Positions 44,389 to 57,562 are shown, counted from the first letter of the stretch. The stretch: 64,000 nt of DNA from Phycicoccus duodecadis (GCF_002846495.1 NZ_PJNE01000001.1:2046001-2110000); one strand, 5' to 3'. The notes: generated by a model not told the origin, from the sequence alone. Numbers and translations: made by a program.

Positions 44389-44886
44389 TCAGGCGCCCGG
44401 GCGCCGGCCGAAGAGGTTCATCGCCGTGAAGGTCATGACCGGGTCGTCGTCCTGGTTGAGCGTCGTCACCGCGGTGTGCACCAGGCCTCGGTCGGGCTTG
44501 GTGCGCGACACCCGCGCCGCCTGCACCGCGACCCGCATCCGCAGGCGGTCCCCCGGGCGCACCGGGCGTGGCCAGCGCAGCTCGTCGATGCCGGGCGACG
44601 CGAGGCTGGCGACGTGCGAGACGTAGTGGTCGACGTACATCCGCATCGTGACCGCCAGGGTCTGCACCCCGCTGGCGATCAGGCCGCCGAACGGGCCCGC
44701 GGCCGCCAGCACCGGGTCGTCGTGGATGGTCTGCGGGTCGTAGCGCCGCGCGAAGTCGATGATCTCCTGCTCGCCGACCCCGACGTGGCCGAACTCGTAG
44801 GTGCTGCCGGGACGGTAGTCCTCGAAGTACCGGTCCCCGGGAGGCGTGGGCAGGTCGGCGTCGCTGAGCAGGTGCGTGGAGGTCAT
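44389..44886 (-). CDS. MaoC-like hotdog dehydratase
   Basis: A 165-residue single-hotdog protein with the hydratase-2 segment FARRYDPQTIHDDPVLAAAGPFGGLIASG (Asp and His spaced as in (R)-hydratases). It should hydrate enoyl-CoA thioesters, perhaps in fatty-acid or amino-acid breakdown. A GGGAGG stretch lies very close to the ATG at 44886. It begins the series MaoC, M20, decarboxylase. Confidence 0.85.
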   Translation of the reverse strand: MTSTHLLSDADLPTPPGDRYFEDYRPGSTYEFGHVGVGEQEIIDFARRYDPQTIHDDPVLAAAGPFGGLIASGVQTLAVTMRMYVDHYVSHVASLASPGIDELRWPRPVRPGDRLRMRVAVQAARVSRTKPDRGLVHTAVTTLNQDDDPVMTFTAMNLFGRRPGA

Positions 44887-44974
44887 GCCTCCCACTCTCA
44901 CAGACCCCGCCGATGATGACAGGGCCTGTGGGCAACTCCGTGGCCGTCCCGCGCGACCCCGTTACGGTGGCTCC

Positions 44975-45301
44975 GTGCCCCTGCGACCCGACCCGGAGCG
45001 CGCCCGCGCGGCCCTCGCCGCGCTCGACGCCGTGCGCGAGGTCGCGGCCACGGGCGAGGACGACGTGCTGGCCTGTCTCGTCGTCACGGGCGAGCCGGCG
45101 GCCCAGCGCGTGCTGGACGACTGGCTCGACCAGGTCGCCGACACCCTGCGCGCCCTGGGCGAGACCGCCGACGAGCTCGCCCTGGCCCTCGCCGGCCACC
45201 AGGGCGCCGTCGGTGCCGACCCGTCCGGTCCGGCGGCCGCCGACCGCCAGGTGACCCCCCTGCCCGGCCGGGCGCATCCGGCCCGGGAGGGCGGCCGATG
45301 A
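44975..45301 (+). CDS. small helical protein paired with the WXG100-like gene
   Basis: A 108-residue protein, mostly alpha-helical (RARAALAALDAVREVAATGED; VLDDWLDQVADTLRALGE), with a flexible Pro/Gly-rich end. It has no signal peptide. The stop overlaps the next ATG (ATGA), so it is produced with the WXG100-like protein. Gene pairs of this sort often encode type VII secretion substrates or chaperones; that role is inferred from the partner alone. Confidence 0.6.
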   Translation: MPLRPDPERARAALAALDAVREVAATGEDDVLACLVVTGEPAAQRVLDDWLDQVADTLRALGETADELALALAGHQGAVGADPSGPAAADRQVTPLPGRAHPAREGGR

Positions 45302-45819
45302 CCCTGGTGCCCGGCGACCCCGCGTCGCTGTCGGCCTGCGCCGTCACCGTCGCCGCGGTGGCGAGGCGGCTGCGCGAGGGCGCCGCCGCGGCCGGGCCGG
45401 CGCTGGCCGACCTCGGGGAGGGGTGGGGCGGCCGCTCGTCGGTGGCCCTGCGCCGGCGGGGAGACTCCCTGGTGGGCGCCATCGCCACGACCGCCGACCG
45501 CCTCGACGACCTCGGCCGGGTGCTCCAGGACCACGCCACCGACCTCGCCGGGCTGCTGGCCCGGGCCCGGGCGCTCGAGGAGCGTGCCATGGCCGCGGGG
45601 CTCGAGGTGCGCGACGGGCGCGTGCTGCCACCGTGGGGGGTCCTGGCCGAGGCCGACGCGGGCACCGACCGGTCGCGCCGCGAGGCCGCCGCGGCCCTCC
45701 AGGCCGAGCTCGACCTGGTGCTGAGCCAGCACCGCCGTCGCCGCGACTTCGTGCTGCGCACCCTTCGCGCGTCGGGCGAGACGCTGGCCGAGGTGTCCCA
45801 CGCGCTGCGGCGCGGATGA
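45298..45819 (+). CDS. WXG100-like (type VII secretion related) helical protein
   Basis: A 173-residue protein. Two long helices flank a turn with WGG in LGEGWGGRSSVALRRRGD, the WxG motif seen in ESAT-6/CFP-10-like proteins, and LSACAVTVAAVARRLREGAA in the first helix. At 173 residues it is longer than a typical WXG100 protein and has a charged C-terminal helix (LDLVLSQHRRRRDFVLRTLR). No YxxxD/E signal was identified near the end. Start is the ATG at 45298. Confidence 0.62.
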   Translation: MTLVPGDPASLSACAVTVAAVARRLREGAAAAGPALADLGEGWGGRSSVALRRRGDSLVGAIATTADRLDDLGRVLQDHATDLAGLLARARALEERAMAAGLEVRDGRVLPPWGVLAEADAGTDRSRREAAAALQAELDLVLSQHRRRRDFVLRTLRASGETLAEVSHALRRG

Positions 45820-45856
45820 GACGATCGCCCTACTCCGACCGACGAAAGGGACCCGA

Positions 45857-46351
45857 GTGCGACTCACCAGGCGAGAGCAGCTGGACGCGACCCCCGAGGA
45901 GGTCTACGCGGTCATCACCGACCCGGGCTTCCAGGAGGAGAAGTGCGCGGCCACGAGCGAAGGCGGGGCCCACGAGGTGCGCGTCACCGAGACCGGCGGC
46001 GGCCACGCGGTGCACACCAGCCGCCAGCTCCCGGCCACCGGGTTGCCCGACGTCGCCCGCTCGTTCGTCGGCGACACCCTGACCGTGGTCGAGGACTACG
46101 CGTGGGGCGCGCCGGCGGCCGACGGCTCGCGCCAGGCGAGCGTCGACATGCACGTCAAGGGCGCCCCGCTCACCATGAAGGGCACCCTTCGGCTCGAGCC
46201 CGCGGGGGCCGGCTCGGTGCAGGTGCTCGACGCCGAGCTCAAGGCCAACGTGCCGTTCCTCGGCGGCAGCATCGAGAAGTCGGCGGCCGGCCCCATCAAC
46301 GCGGCCATCGAGCTGGAGATCGGGATGATCCGCGAGCGCCTCACCCGCTGA
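45857..46351 (+). CDS. DUF2505 domain protein
   Basis: A 164-residue protein of the DUF2505 family, a START/polyketide cyclase-like fold widespread in actinobacteria and of unknown ligand. LDATPEEVYAVITDPGFQEE is the diagnostic N-terminus; a beta-sheet core and the C-terminal helix beginning INAAIELEIGMIRERL follow. GTG start; a terminator hairpin follows the stop. Confidence 0.85.
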   Translation: MRLTRREQLDATPEEVYAVITDPGFQEEKCAATSEGGAHEVRVTETGGGHAVHTSRQLPATGLPDVARSFVGDTLTVVEDYAWGAPAADGSRQASVDMHVKGAPLTMKGTLRLEPAGAGSVQVLDAELKANVPFLGGSIEKSAAGPINAAIELEIGMIRERLTR

Positions 46352-46364
46352 CACAAGGGCTCCT

Positions 46365-46405
46365 GCACGAGACCCCGGCTGCGAGCCGGGGTCTCGTGCC
46401 CTTTT
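46365..46405 (+). terminator. rho-independent terminator, bidirectional
   Basis: GCACGAGACCCCGGCT (46365-46380) pairs perfectly with AGCCGGGGTCTCGTGC (46384-46399) around a 3-base loop, followed by CCTTTT. It is the best terminator in the window and lies between the convergent DUF2505 and pruA genes. Confidence 0.88.
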
Positions 46406-46463
46406 CGGGGTCACCCCGAAAAGCTGAGGCCGTGAGGCGGGTGCGGCGTGGGGGCGGGGCGCG

Positions 46464-48092
<1,629 letters not shown>

Positions 48093-48207
48093 GGGGTGGG
48101 GCACCTCGCTCGGGTCACGACGTCGGGATGCCGCCCACTCTCGCCCCCGGCGCTCCCGCGACGCAACTCGCCGGCGGGCGAGCGCTGGGTCGCCGGCCGG
48201 GCGGTGG

Positions 48208-48636
48208 TCAGTCGGTGGCGAGGAGGTCGATGACGGCGCCGAGCTCGGTGACGTCGAACCAGAGCAGGTCGACGGTGCCGGTGTCGCCGGGCGACTCGTC
48301 GACGTGGAAGGACACCAGCCGGGCGCGCGCCAGCGGGGCGAGGAGCTCGACCCGGCTGGGCACGTCGGCCGAGGCCGGCACCGCGACCACGCCGCCGTCG
48401 ACGTCGGCCGCGGCGACGACGCGCCGGGTCGGGCCGTCGCGCAGACCGTCGGCCTCCTCGGTGGCCGCGACCCAGGCGAGGTGCTCGAGCTCCTCCTCGT
48501 CGACGGTGAGCCCCGGGCGGCCCAGCGCGGGCGTCACCCCGTGGGCCGCGAGGGGCACCGGGCCGAGGTCGGCGCCGTCCATCAGGGCGTCGAGGTCGGC
48601 GGCGGTCAGCGGCAGGTAGACCCGGGTCTGGGGCAT
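48208..48636 (-). CDS. DUF6912 family protein
   Basis: A 142-residue acidic soluble protein conserved in actinobacteria. TRVYLPLTAADLDALMDGAD at the start and HLAWVAATEEADGLRD in the middle are its clearest features; function is unknown. AGGAG lies eight bases before the ATG at 48636. It overlaps nothing but follows the WS/DGAT gene by 28 bases and probably shares its transcript. Confidence 0.75.
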   Translation of the reverse strand: MPQTRVYLPLTAADLDALMDGADLGPVPLAAHGVTPALGRPGLTVDEEELEHLAWVAATEEADGLRDGPTRRVVAAADVDGGVVAVPASADVPSRVELLAPLARARLVSFHVDESPGDTGTVDLLWFDVTELGAVIDLLATD

Positions 48637-48664
48637 CGGGAGGGCTCCTCGGTGGTGCGGATGG

Positions 48665-50101
48665 TCAGCGGGCGCGGGCGCGGGGGGCGTCGAGCAGCTC
48701 CTGGAGCGCGTCGACCAGCCCACGACCCAGGACGTCGGCGTCGGGCAGGGCGTCGCGGTCGGCGTACAGGCCGTAGTACACCCCGCCGTCGTACGAGGTC
48801 AGCCCGATCGAGAGCGCCTGCCCGGCGCCCAGGGGGGTCACCGGGTAGGTGGCGACCATCTGCGCGCCGTCGGCGTACCGGGGCGTCTGCGGTCCGGGGA
48901 CGTTGGTGATGACGACGTTGTGCATCCGCCGCGAGACCATCCCGCCCAGGCGGGCTCCGAGCGCGTGCATGGTCGGCGGCGCGAACCCGCTGATGCCGGT
49001 CAGCGCCTCGGCCGACACCGCCCGCCGCCCGCCCGCCTCGGTCTGCTGCCGCATCGAGAACGCGATCTGGTGCAGGCGCATCGAGGGCTTGGGCTCCCCC
49101 ACCGGCAGGTCGACGAAGCACGCGACGATCTCAGCGCCCGGTGCGTCGTCCTCGCCGTCGCCGGGCCGCACCGACACCGGCACCAGGGCGCGCACGGTGG
49201 TGCCCGGGTACACCGGCTCGCCGCGGGTCAGCAGCCACGACCGGAAGGCCCCCGCCACCGTGGCGAGCACGACGTCGTTGATGGTGACCTCCTCGGCGAA
49301 GGAGCCCTGGCCGAGGCGGCTGCGCACCGCCCGGTAGTCGTCGAGGTCGGTACCGACCATCACGTAACGGCGGGCCCGGCCGACCGAGGCGTTGAGCGGT
49401 GAGGTGGGAGCGGGCCGGGCCGAGAGGCGGGCCAGGACCGACACGACGTCACCGGCCACCGAGGCCACCCTGCCGACGGTCTTGGTGACGTCGTCGATGC
49501 CGCCGCGCACGGTGTCGACCAGCTGGCTCGGGGTGCGGACGACGTCGGCCAGCGCGCCGACCAGCAGCTCGGCCGAGGTGGGCTCGGGTCGCGGGCGCCA
49601 GGTGGCCTGCACGCCGTCGACACCGCTCTGGTTGCCGTCGACCAGGACGTTGCCGATGTCGACGCCGTGCACGCCGTCGACGAGGCTGTGGTGGCTCTTG
49701 GTGATGATGGCGAAGCGGCCGTCGGCCAGGCCCTCGACGAGGTAGATCTCCCAGAGGGGCCGCGAGCGGTCGAGGGGGCGCGGGAGGATGCGGGCGACGA
49801 GCTCCTCGAGCTGCTCGTCCGATCCCGGGCGGGGCAGCGCGCTGCGGCGCACGTGGTAGCTGAGGTCGAAGGCGGTGTCGTCGACCCACACCGGGTTGGC
49901 GAGCCCGACCGGCACCTCCTTGATGCGCTGGCGGTACCGCGGCACGTAGGCGATGCGCTCGCTGATCAGCGAGACCAGGTTCTCGTAGTCGAAGCCGCCC
50001 TCGGGGACGTCGAACACCAGGACGGAGCCGACGTGCATGGGCGTGGCGGCGTCCTCCAGGCGGAGGAAGGAGGTGTCGAGCGTGCTCAGCCGGTCTGCCA
50101 C
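48665..50101 (-). CDS. wax ester synthase / diacylglycerol acyltransferase
   Basis: A 478-residue WS/DGAT enzyme that esterifies fatty alcohols or diacylglycerol with acyl-CoA at the membrane surface, giving storage lipid. The catalytic HHxxxDG is present as KSHHSLVDGVHG near residue 140. The N-terminal LDTSFLRLEDAATPMHVGS and the C-terminal VVITNVPGPQTPRYADGA are family marks. Only one copy is in the window; mycolic-acid-free actinobacteria carry several. GTG start at 50101. Confidence 0.92.
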   Translation of the reverse strand: MADRLSTLDTSFLRLEDAATPMHVGSVLVFDVPEGGFDYENLVSLISERIAYVPRYRQRIKEVPVGLANPVWVDDTAFDLSYHVRRSALPRPGSDEQLEELVARILPRPLDRSRPLWEIYLVEGLADGRFAIITKSHHSLVDGVHGVDIGNVLVDGNQSGVDGVQATWRPRPEPTSAELLVGALADVVRTPSQLVDTVRGGIDDVTKTVGRVASVAGDVVSVLARLSARPAPTSPLNASVGRARRYVMVGTDLDDYRAVRSRLGQGSFAEEVTINDVVLATVAGAFRSWLLTRGEPVYPGTTVRALVPVSVRPGDGEDDAPGAEIVACFVDLPVGEPKPSMRLHQIAFSMRQQTEAGGRRAVSAEALTGISGFAPPTMHALGARLGGMVSRRMHNVVITNVPGPQTPRYADGAQMVATYPVTPLGAGQALSIGLTSYDGGVYYGLYADRDALPDADVLGRGLVDALQELLDAPRARAR

Positions 50102-50113
50102 GGGCCCATGGTG

Positions 50114-51376
50114 TCAGACGCGCACGCGGCGACGGCGGCCGTGGCGGGTGCTGCCCAGCGCCTGGGCACACCGCGGGTCGAGCTCGGCGGCCAGGCCCGC
50201 GACCGCCACGGTCAGCGGCGAGCGGGGGCGGACCTCGGTGAGCGAGCGCCCGGCCAGCACGGCGGCGTCGCAGTCGTCGGGGGCCCAGGGCAGCATCCGC
50301 ACCTCCTCGAGCCCGGCGAACCGGCCCAGGACCTCGCGGATGGCGCGCTCGGGCCGGGGCCCGGCGACCTCGGCCCGGACCTTGTTGACGACCACGAGCG
50401 GGCGCGGCGCGGGCCGGACGGCCACCTCCTGCACGCCGCGCACCAACCGCTGCAGCGAGACCGGGTCGGCGGCCCCGACCGCCACGAGGTGGTCGGCCGC
50501 CTCCAGGGCGGTCAGGGTGGCCGCGTTGCGCCGGGGCGCGGCGGTGTCGTAGCTGAGCTCCTCGTCGTCCTCGAGCGCGAAGCCGACGTCGACCACGACG
50601 TGCTCGGCCACCGCGCGCGCGAGCCGCAGCAGGTCCTCGACGGCGGCGGCCCGCAGCTCGGGCCAGCGGTCGGCCCGCGGCAGGCCGGTGAGGACACGCA
50701 GCCCCGGGAGGGCCTCGGGCGCCAGCCGCGCCAGGCCGGGCACGTCGAGGGTGCCCTGCTCCGAGGCCCGCGCCGCGGCGGCCACCCCCGGGGCCTCGTC
50801 GGCCATCCCGAGCAGCTGCGCGACCGAGGCACCCCAGGTGTCGAGGTCGACCAGCAGGGTGCGCACACCCGAGCCCGCCAGACCGGCGGCCAGCGTGACG
50901 GCCACGGTGCTGCGGCCCGGGGCGCCCGTCGGGCCCCAGACGACCGTGACGGGGGTGCGGACGCGGGGCGCGTCCGGCCCGACGTCGACCGGGGGTGCGG
51001 CGACGGGGAGCGGCTGGGAGGTCGTGGCCTCGGCCAGCCCGGCCAGGGCGGCGCCCACCGCCGACGGGGCGTCGCCGGGATGCAGGAGGGTCGCGACCCC
51101 GAGCTGGCGGAGGCGGCGCTCGCCCTCCTCGTCGGCGGGGTCGACGAAGCCGGCCACCCGTACCCCGTGGCCGGCCAGGTGGCGCAGGGCGTCGCGGTCG
51201 AGGCCGCGCAGGTCGGCCGACACGACCGCGACGCGGGCCACCCCGGCCGCTCCGGCCGAGAGCAGCTCGGCGAGGTCGGCGCAGCGCCGCACCAGGGTCA
51301 GGCCCGGGGCGTCGCCCACGGCCGCGACGACGGCGGTCTCGTGGTGGTGCGAGACCGCCGTGAGGACGGTCGTCAC
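50114..51376 (-). CDS. TadZ/CpaE-like protein with an altered P-loop
   Basis: A 420-residue MinD/ParA-like protein. An N-terminal receiver-like domain (about 1-115; VSADLRGLDRDALRHLAGHG) precedes the P-loop region VVWGPTGAPGRSTVAVTLAAG near residue 145 and the rest of a SIMIBI fold (LLVDLDTWGASVAQLLG, VVVDVGFAL). This layout is that of TadZ/CpaE, which positions Tad pili at the pole or wall. A deviant Walker A should read KGGxGKT; here neither lysine exists. Its GTG overlaps the upstream SAF gene stop. It is the second Tad locus, 24 kb from tadA. Confidence 0.82.
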   Translation of the reverse strand: MTTVLTAVSHHHETAVVAAVGDAPGLTLVRRCADLAELLSAGAAGVARVAVVSADLRGLDRDALRHLAGHGVRVAGFVDPADEEGERRLRQLGVATLLHPGDAPSAVGAALAGLAEATTSQPLPVAAPPVDVGPDAPRVRTPVTVVWGPTGAPGRSTVAVTLAAGLAGSGVRTLLVDLDTWGASVAQLLGMADEAPGVAAAARASEQGTLDVPGLARLAPEALPGLRVLTGLPRADRWPELRAAAVEDLLRLARAVAEHVVVDVGFALEDDEELSYDTAAPRRNAATLTALEAADHLVAVGAADPVSLQRLVRGVQEVAVRPAPRPLVVVNKVRAEVAGPRPERAIREVLGRFAGLEEVRMLPWAPDDCDAAVLAGRSLTEVRPRSPLTVAVAGLAAELDPRCAQALGSTRHGRRRRVRV

Positions 51377-52047
51377 GACTCCGAGCCCCCGACGGCGCTG
51401 CCCGGCACCGGGACCAGCGTGATGCGCGAGCCGAGGTCGACGTCGGCCACGAGGTCGCGCACCGACTCGCGCGGCACCATCACCTGCACGGCCCGGGTCT
51501 GGTCGGCGCCGCCGAGGACCGCGTCCTCCTCCGCCAGCCGGACGACCGCCACCCGTTCGAGCACGCGCTCGGGCCCGGCGAACGTCGCCCGGCCCACCCC
51601 CGTGCCGGCCACCGGCCGGTTGACGTAGACGTCGACCAGCGAGCCGCGGGCCAGCGCCGAGGCCGACGTGGCGTCGACCAGCAGCGAGAGCTGCTGCACG
51701 CCCACCGACGAGGCCGGGCCCACCCCCGCGGCGGGCACCAGCTCACCGGGGCCGAGGTTGCGCAGGGCGAAGGTGTCGGGCGGCAGGGGCGCGTCGGCGG
51801 GCAGGTAGCGGGCGGTGCCGTCGCCCAGCTGGACCTGCACCACCGTGACGTCGCCGGGTTCGAGCCGTTCGCCGGGGCCGACGAAGCCGGTGGCGGCGTA
51901 GACGGGCACGCGGTGGTCGGCCCGGGCCAGGGCCAGCGCGCCCAGGACGGTCGAGACGAGGACGAGCAGGACCCCCACGAGCAGCCGGGAGTCGCGCCAC
52001 GACGGGGCGCGCAGCCGCGTCGCGGTGGGTGTCGGCAGTTCACTCAT
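51373..52047 (-). CDS. SAF-domain protein, CpaB/RcpC-like
   Basis: A 224-residue protein with one N-terminal transmembrane helix (LLVGVLLVLVSTVLGALALA) and a SAF (antifreeze-like) domain with VPVYAATGFVGPGERLEPGD and LRNLGPGELVPAAG. Such proteins belong to the CpaB/RcpC family of Tad pilus assembly and are thought to sit at the membrane-wall interface. It is paired with the TadZ-like gene, which supports the assignment. ATG at 52047. Confidence 0.8.
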   Translation of the reverse strand: MSELPTPTATRLRAPSWRDSRLLVGVLLVLVSTVLGALALARADHRVPVYAATGFVGPGERLEPGDVTVVQVQLGDGTARYLPADAPLPPDTFALRNLGPGELVPAAGVGPASSVGVQQLSLLVDATSASALARGSLVDVYVNRPVAGTGVGRATFAGPERVLERVAVVRLAEEDAVLGGADQTRAVQVMVPRESVRDLVADVDLGSRITLVPVPGSAVGGSES

Positions 52048-52147
52048 GGCGGCGATGATGCCGGAGGCCCGCGCGGCGCGCGCGCCGAACCCGGGGGCCT
52101 GTGGATGACGGCGTGGCCCGTGTGACGCGTGGTGGCACACTGGCCCG

Positions 52148-52390
52148 GTGGCCCGCCGCTTCATCCCTCTCACCGAGGTCTCCGAGATCCTCGACATCTC
52201 GTCGGCCCAGGCGTACGCGCTCGTGCGGACGGGCGACCTCCCGGCCATCAAGGTCGGCGGCCGCGGCCAGTGGCGGGTCGAGACCAGCGAGCTCGAGAAC
52301 TACATCCAGCGGATGTACGCCGAGACGCGCAGCCAGGTGAGCCGCCTCCCCGAGGGCGCCGCCGACGCGTCGCCCACCGCTCGCGACTGA
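52148..52390 (+). CDS. excisionase/BldC-like helix-turn-helix protein
   Basis: An 80-residue MerR-type winged-helix DNA-binding protein. FIPLTEVSEILDISSAQAYA and LVRTGDLPAIKVGGRGQWRV are the standard HTH_17 motif: first two helices, then the beta-hairpin wing. No dimerisation or effector domain. BldC, a developmental regulator in Streptomyces, has this plan. The GTG at 52148 is used. It diverges from the SAF-TadZ gene pair, which it could control. Confidence 0.8.
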   Translation: MARRFIPLTEVSEILDISSAQAYALVRTGDLPAIKVGGRGQWRVETSELENYIQRMYAETRSQVSRLPEGAADASPTARD

Positions 52391-52492
52391 CGCTCCCGCG
52401 CCGAGGGGCGGAGCCCACGCGTCCCACCGGGTCGACCCGTCGAGGGGTCAGAACACGCCGGAGGACGAACGGCGGCCTCGGGGGCATGCCCG

Positions 52493-53035
52493 TCAGCGCC
52501 GCGACTCGACCACCCGTAGGGCCGCGAACGGCACGGTGAGCACGCGGCGCACGTTCTCGCGGCGACGGGGCTCCCCCTCCGGATGCTCGGCCAGCACGAG
52601 GTGGTCGGCGCCGACCACGTCGACGGTCCCGACCAGGGCGGGCCCCTCGCCGAGGTCGAGCGCGACCGTCGCCCGGTCGCGGGCCAGCGCCCGCAGCGCG
52701 TACCCCATCCCGAACCGGCGGGCCGTGCGCGGCTCCTCGGCACGGGCCGCCAGCCCGACCACGGCCGCCACCGCCGCGTGCGGCACCAACAGCTCGCGCG
52801 GACCGTCGACGACCAGCAGCCACCCGTCGCCGAGGTCGCGCAGCTCGCCGTCGAGCGTGCGCGAGCCGGTGAGCAGCAGGGACAGCGAGGACCCCAGCCC
52901 GGCCCCCAGCCGCGCCGTGAGGTCGACCAGGGCCCGCTCGCGTCGCGTGCGCTCGGCGACCTCGCTGTCGAGCTCGCGCCGCTCCTCCGCGGCCAGCTGG
53001 CCCTCGAGGTCCGCGAACAGCCCCTCCCACCGCAT
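52493..53035 (-). CDS. conserved hypothetical protein
   Basis: A 180-residue soluble protein I do not recognise. An N-terminal charged helix (ADLEGQLAAEERRELDSEVAERTRRERALV, split as E/R-rich repeats) leads into a beta-rich domain with LDGELRDLGDGWLLVVDG and LVGTVDVVGADHLVLAEHPE, the last resembling a small SH3/Sm-like barrel. It is divergent from the LysM gene with 60 bases between them. Start at ATG 53035. Confidence 0.65.
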   Translation of the reverse strand: MRWEGLFADLEGQLAAEERRELDSEVAERTRRERALVDLTARLGAGLGSSLSLLLTGSRTLDGELRDLGDGWLLVVDGPRELLVPHAAVAAVVGLAARAEEPRTARRFGMGYALRALARDRATVALDLGEGPALVGTVDVVGADHLVLAEHPEGEPRRRENVRRVLTVPFAALRVVESRR

Positions 53036-53095
53036 GGCCCACAGGCTACGCAGCAGCGCTTGCGCCGGCATCTCGACCGGCTTATGGTCCAAGGC

Positions 53096-53902
53096 ATGCA
53101 AACGACGGCAAACGGCACCAAACGTCATCTCAAGGGCCTCGCTGCCGCAGTGATGGTGACCGGGGTGGGCACGGCCGGTGTCCTGGTCATGGGCGGGATC
53201 GCCCGCGCCACCCTGCGCGAGATGCTGCGCGGGGTGCCCGTGGGTGCCGACGAGGCTCTCGTCGCGCTCCTCGCGGCGCTGGCCGGCCTGGGGCTGGCCT
53301 GGCTGGTGCTCGGCGTGGCGCTCGAGGCGCTGAGCCTCGTTCCGGGCCTGGTCGGCCGCTCCGCGCGCGCCGCGTCCGCGGCCCTCAGCCCGCGGGTGGT
53401 GCGGCGGGTCGCCGGCGTCGTCCTCGGCGTCGGGGTGGGCGTGGGCGTCGGGGGCGGTGGCGCGCAGGCCACCTCCCCTCCGGTCGCCGTGCTGGTGCAC
53501 GAGGTGGCCGGCGTCGTGGCGGGCCCGTCCGCTGCCACCCCGGGTGACGACGTCCCCGCCGCCGTCGCCGCCCCGGCCCTGCCCGACCCGGGATGGGCGG
53601 CGACCCCCGACCCGGGATGGGTACCCGGGCGGCCCGTCGTGCGCCCGCAGCCCGACCTGGGTGCCCTCGGCGTGCGCCCGGCCACGCCGGACCCGGCCCG
53701 GGCCGAGGTGGTGGTGCGTCGCGGCGACTCGCTGTGGGCGGTCGCCGCACGGCACCTCGGGGCCGGCGCCACCGACGCCGAGATCGCCGCCGCCTGGCCG
53801 CGCTGGTACGCCGCCAACCGCGAGGTGGTGGGGCCCGACCCCGATGTCCTGCTCCCGGGCCAGGTGCTGCGGGCCCCGGCCCACCCCGAGGCCGTGTCGT
53901 GA
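53096..53902 (+). CDS. LysM-domain membrane protein
   Basis: A 268-residue protein. Two N-terminal hydrophobic helices (LAAAVMVTGVGTAGVLVMGG; ALVALLAALAGLGLAWLVLG) and a third near residue 112 (VAGVVLGVGVGVGVGGGG) anchor it in the membrane. A Pro/Asp-rich linker follows, then a C-terminal LysM domain (VVVRRGDSLWAVAARHLG) with DPDVLLPGQVLRAP. LysM binds peptidoglycan or lipid-linked sugars. The stop overlaps the next start (GTGA), so it is co-translated with the Rv3235-family gene. An ATG at 53084 is an alternative start. Confidence 0.78.
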   Translation: MQTTANGTKRHLKGLAAAVMVTGVGTAGVLVMGGIARATLREMLRGVPVGADEALVALLAALAGLGLAWLVLGVALEALSLVPGLVGRSARAASAALSPRVVRRVAGVVLGVGVGVGVGGGGAQATSPPVAVLVHEVAGVVAGPSAATPGDDVPAAVAAPALPDPGWAATPDPGWVPGRPVVRPQPDLGALGVRPATPDPARAEVVVRRGDSLWAVAARHLGAGATDAEIAAAWPRWYAANREVVGPDPDVLLPGQVLRAPAHPEAVS

Positions 53903-54426
53903 GCGGCCACTCCCTGCACGCCGTCCCCCGCCCGCTACCCCCCGCGGTCTCGCTCGAGGAGGCGGTGCGCCAGGTCCGCCGACGCACCCAGCGCACCCCC
54001 GGCTACGTGCAGGACGCCTTGGCCGTCGACCTCGGCTGCGCCACCGACGAGCAGTACTTCGGCCCGCAGCGCACCACGCGCACCGACCTGCCCGACCCGG
54101 TGGAGTGGGCGGGCCACATCACCCAGGCCGTCCTCGAGGTGATGACCGGCGCCCGGCCCGCCCCCCAAGTGGTGCGCTGGACCACTCCCGAGGTCTACGC
54201 CGTGCTGGCCCGCCGGGCCGCCCGGGTGGCCCGGCGCCGCCTCGAGGGCCGCGCCGCGACCACCCGGCAGCGCGTGGTCGTCCACCGGGTGCGGGTCTGC
54301 GAGCCCGCCGACGGTGTCGCCGAGGCCGCGGTCGTCGTGCGCATCGGGCCGCGGGTGCGCGCGGTGGCGCTGCGGCTCGACGGGCAGGACGGCAAGTGGC
54401 GGGTCAGTGCCCTCCAGGTCGGCTGA
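53899..54426 (+). CDS. Rv3235-family protein
   Basis: A 175-residue protein of the Rv3235 family, conserved near secA in actinobacteria. WAGHITQAVLEVMTGARPAPQVVRW and the basic VARRRLEGRAATTRQRVVVH are its clear segments. The end (VRIGPRVRAVALRLDGQDGK) is beta-rich. No signal peptide; function unknown. Gene order with the LysM gene and secA, and convergent transcription with secA, fit Mycobacterium tuberculosis (Rv3235, secA1 Rv3240c). Confidence 0.8.
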   Translation: MSGHSLHAVPRPLPPAVSLEEAVRQVRRRTQRTPGYVQDALAVDLGCATDEQYFGPQRTTRTDLPDPVEWAGHITQAVLEVMTGARPAPQVVRWTTPEVYAVLARRAARVARRRLEGRAATTRQRVVVHRVRVCEPADGVAEAAVVVRIGPRVRAVALRLDGQDGKWRVSALQVG

Positions 54427-54507
54427 CCCGGGTGGCGGCGCAGGTCGGCCGGGCCGTGCACCCCTGCCGGGCGCACCGGTCAGACCGGGCCCGCGGTCGA
54501 CGACCCC

Positions 54508-57393
<2,886 letters not shown>

Positions 57394-57562
57394 GAGTGGG
57401 ACTCCCTAGGCAGACGAACGCTGGCGGCCGCACGACCACCGGACCTGCCCAGGGTAGTCGAGCCGCTCGGCCCGTACCGCGTCACGGTGGGGCCGTGGGT
57501 CCCAACGGGCGGGGCGGTGCGGCGAGTTCCCCCGCCGAGCGCCGGATGGTTGGCTGTACGGC

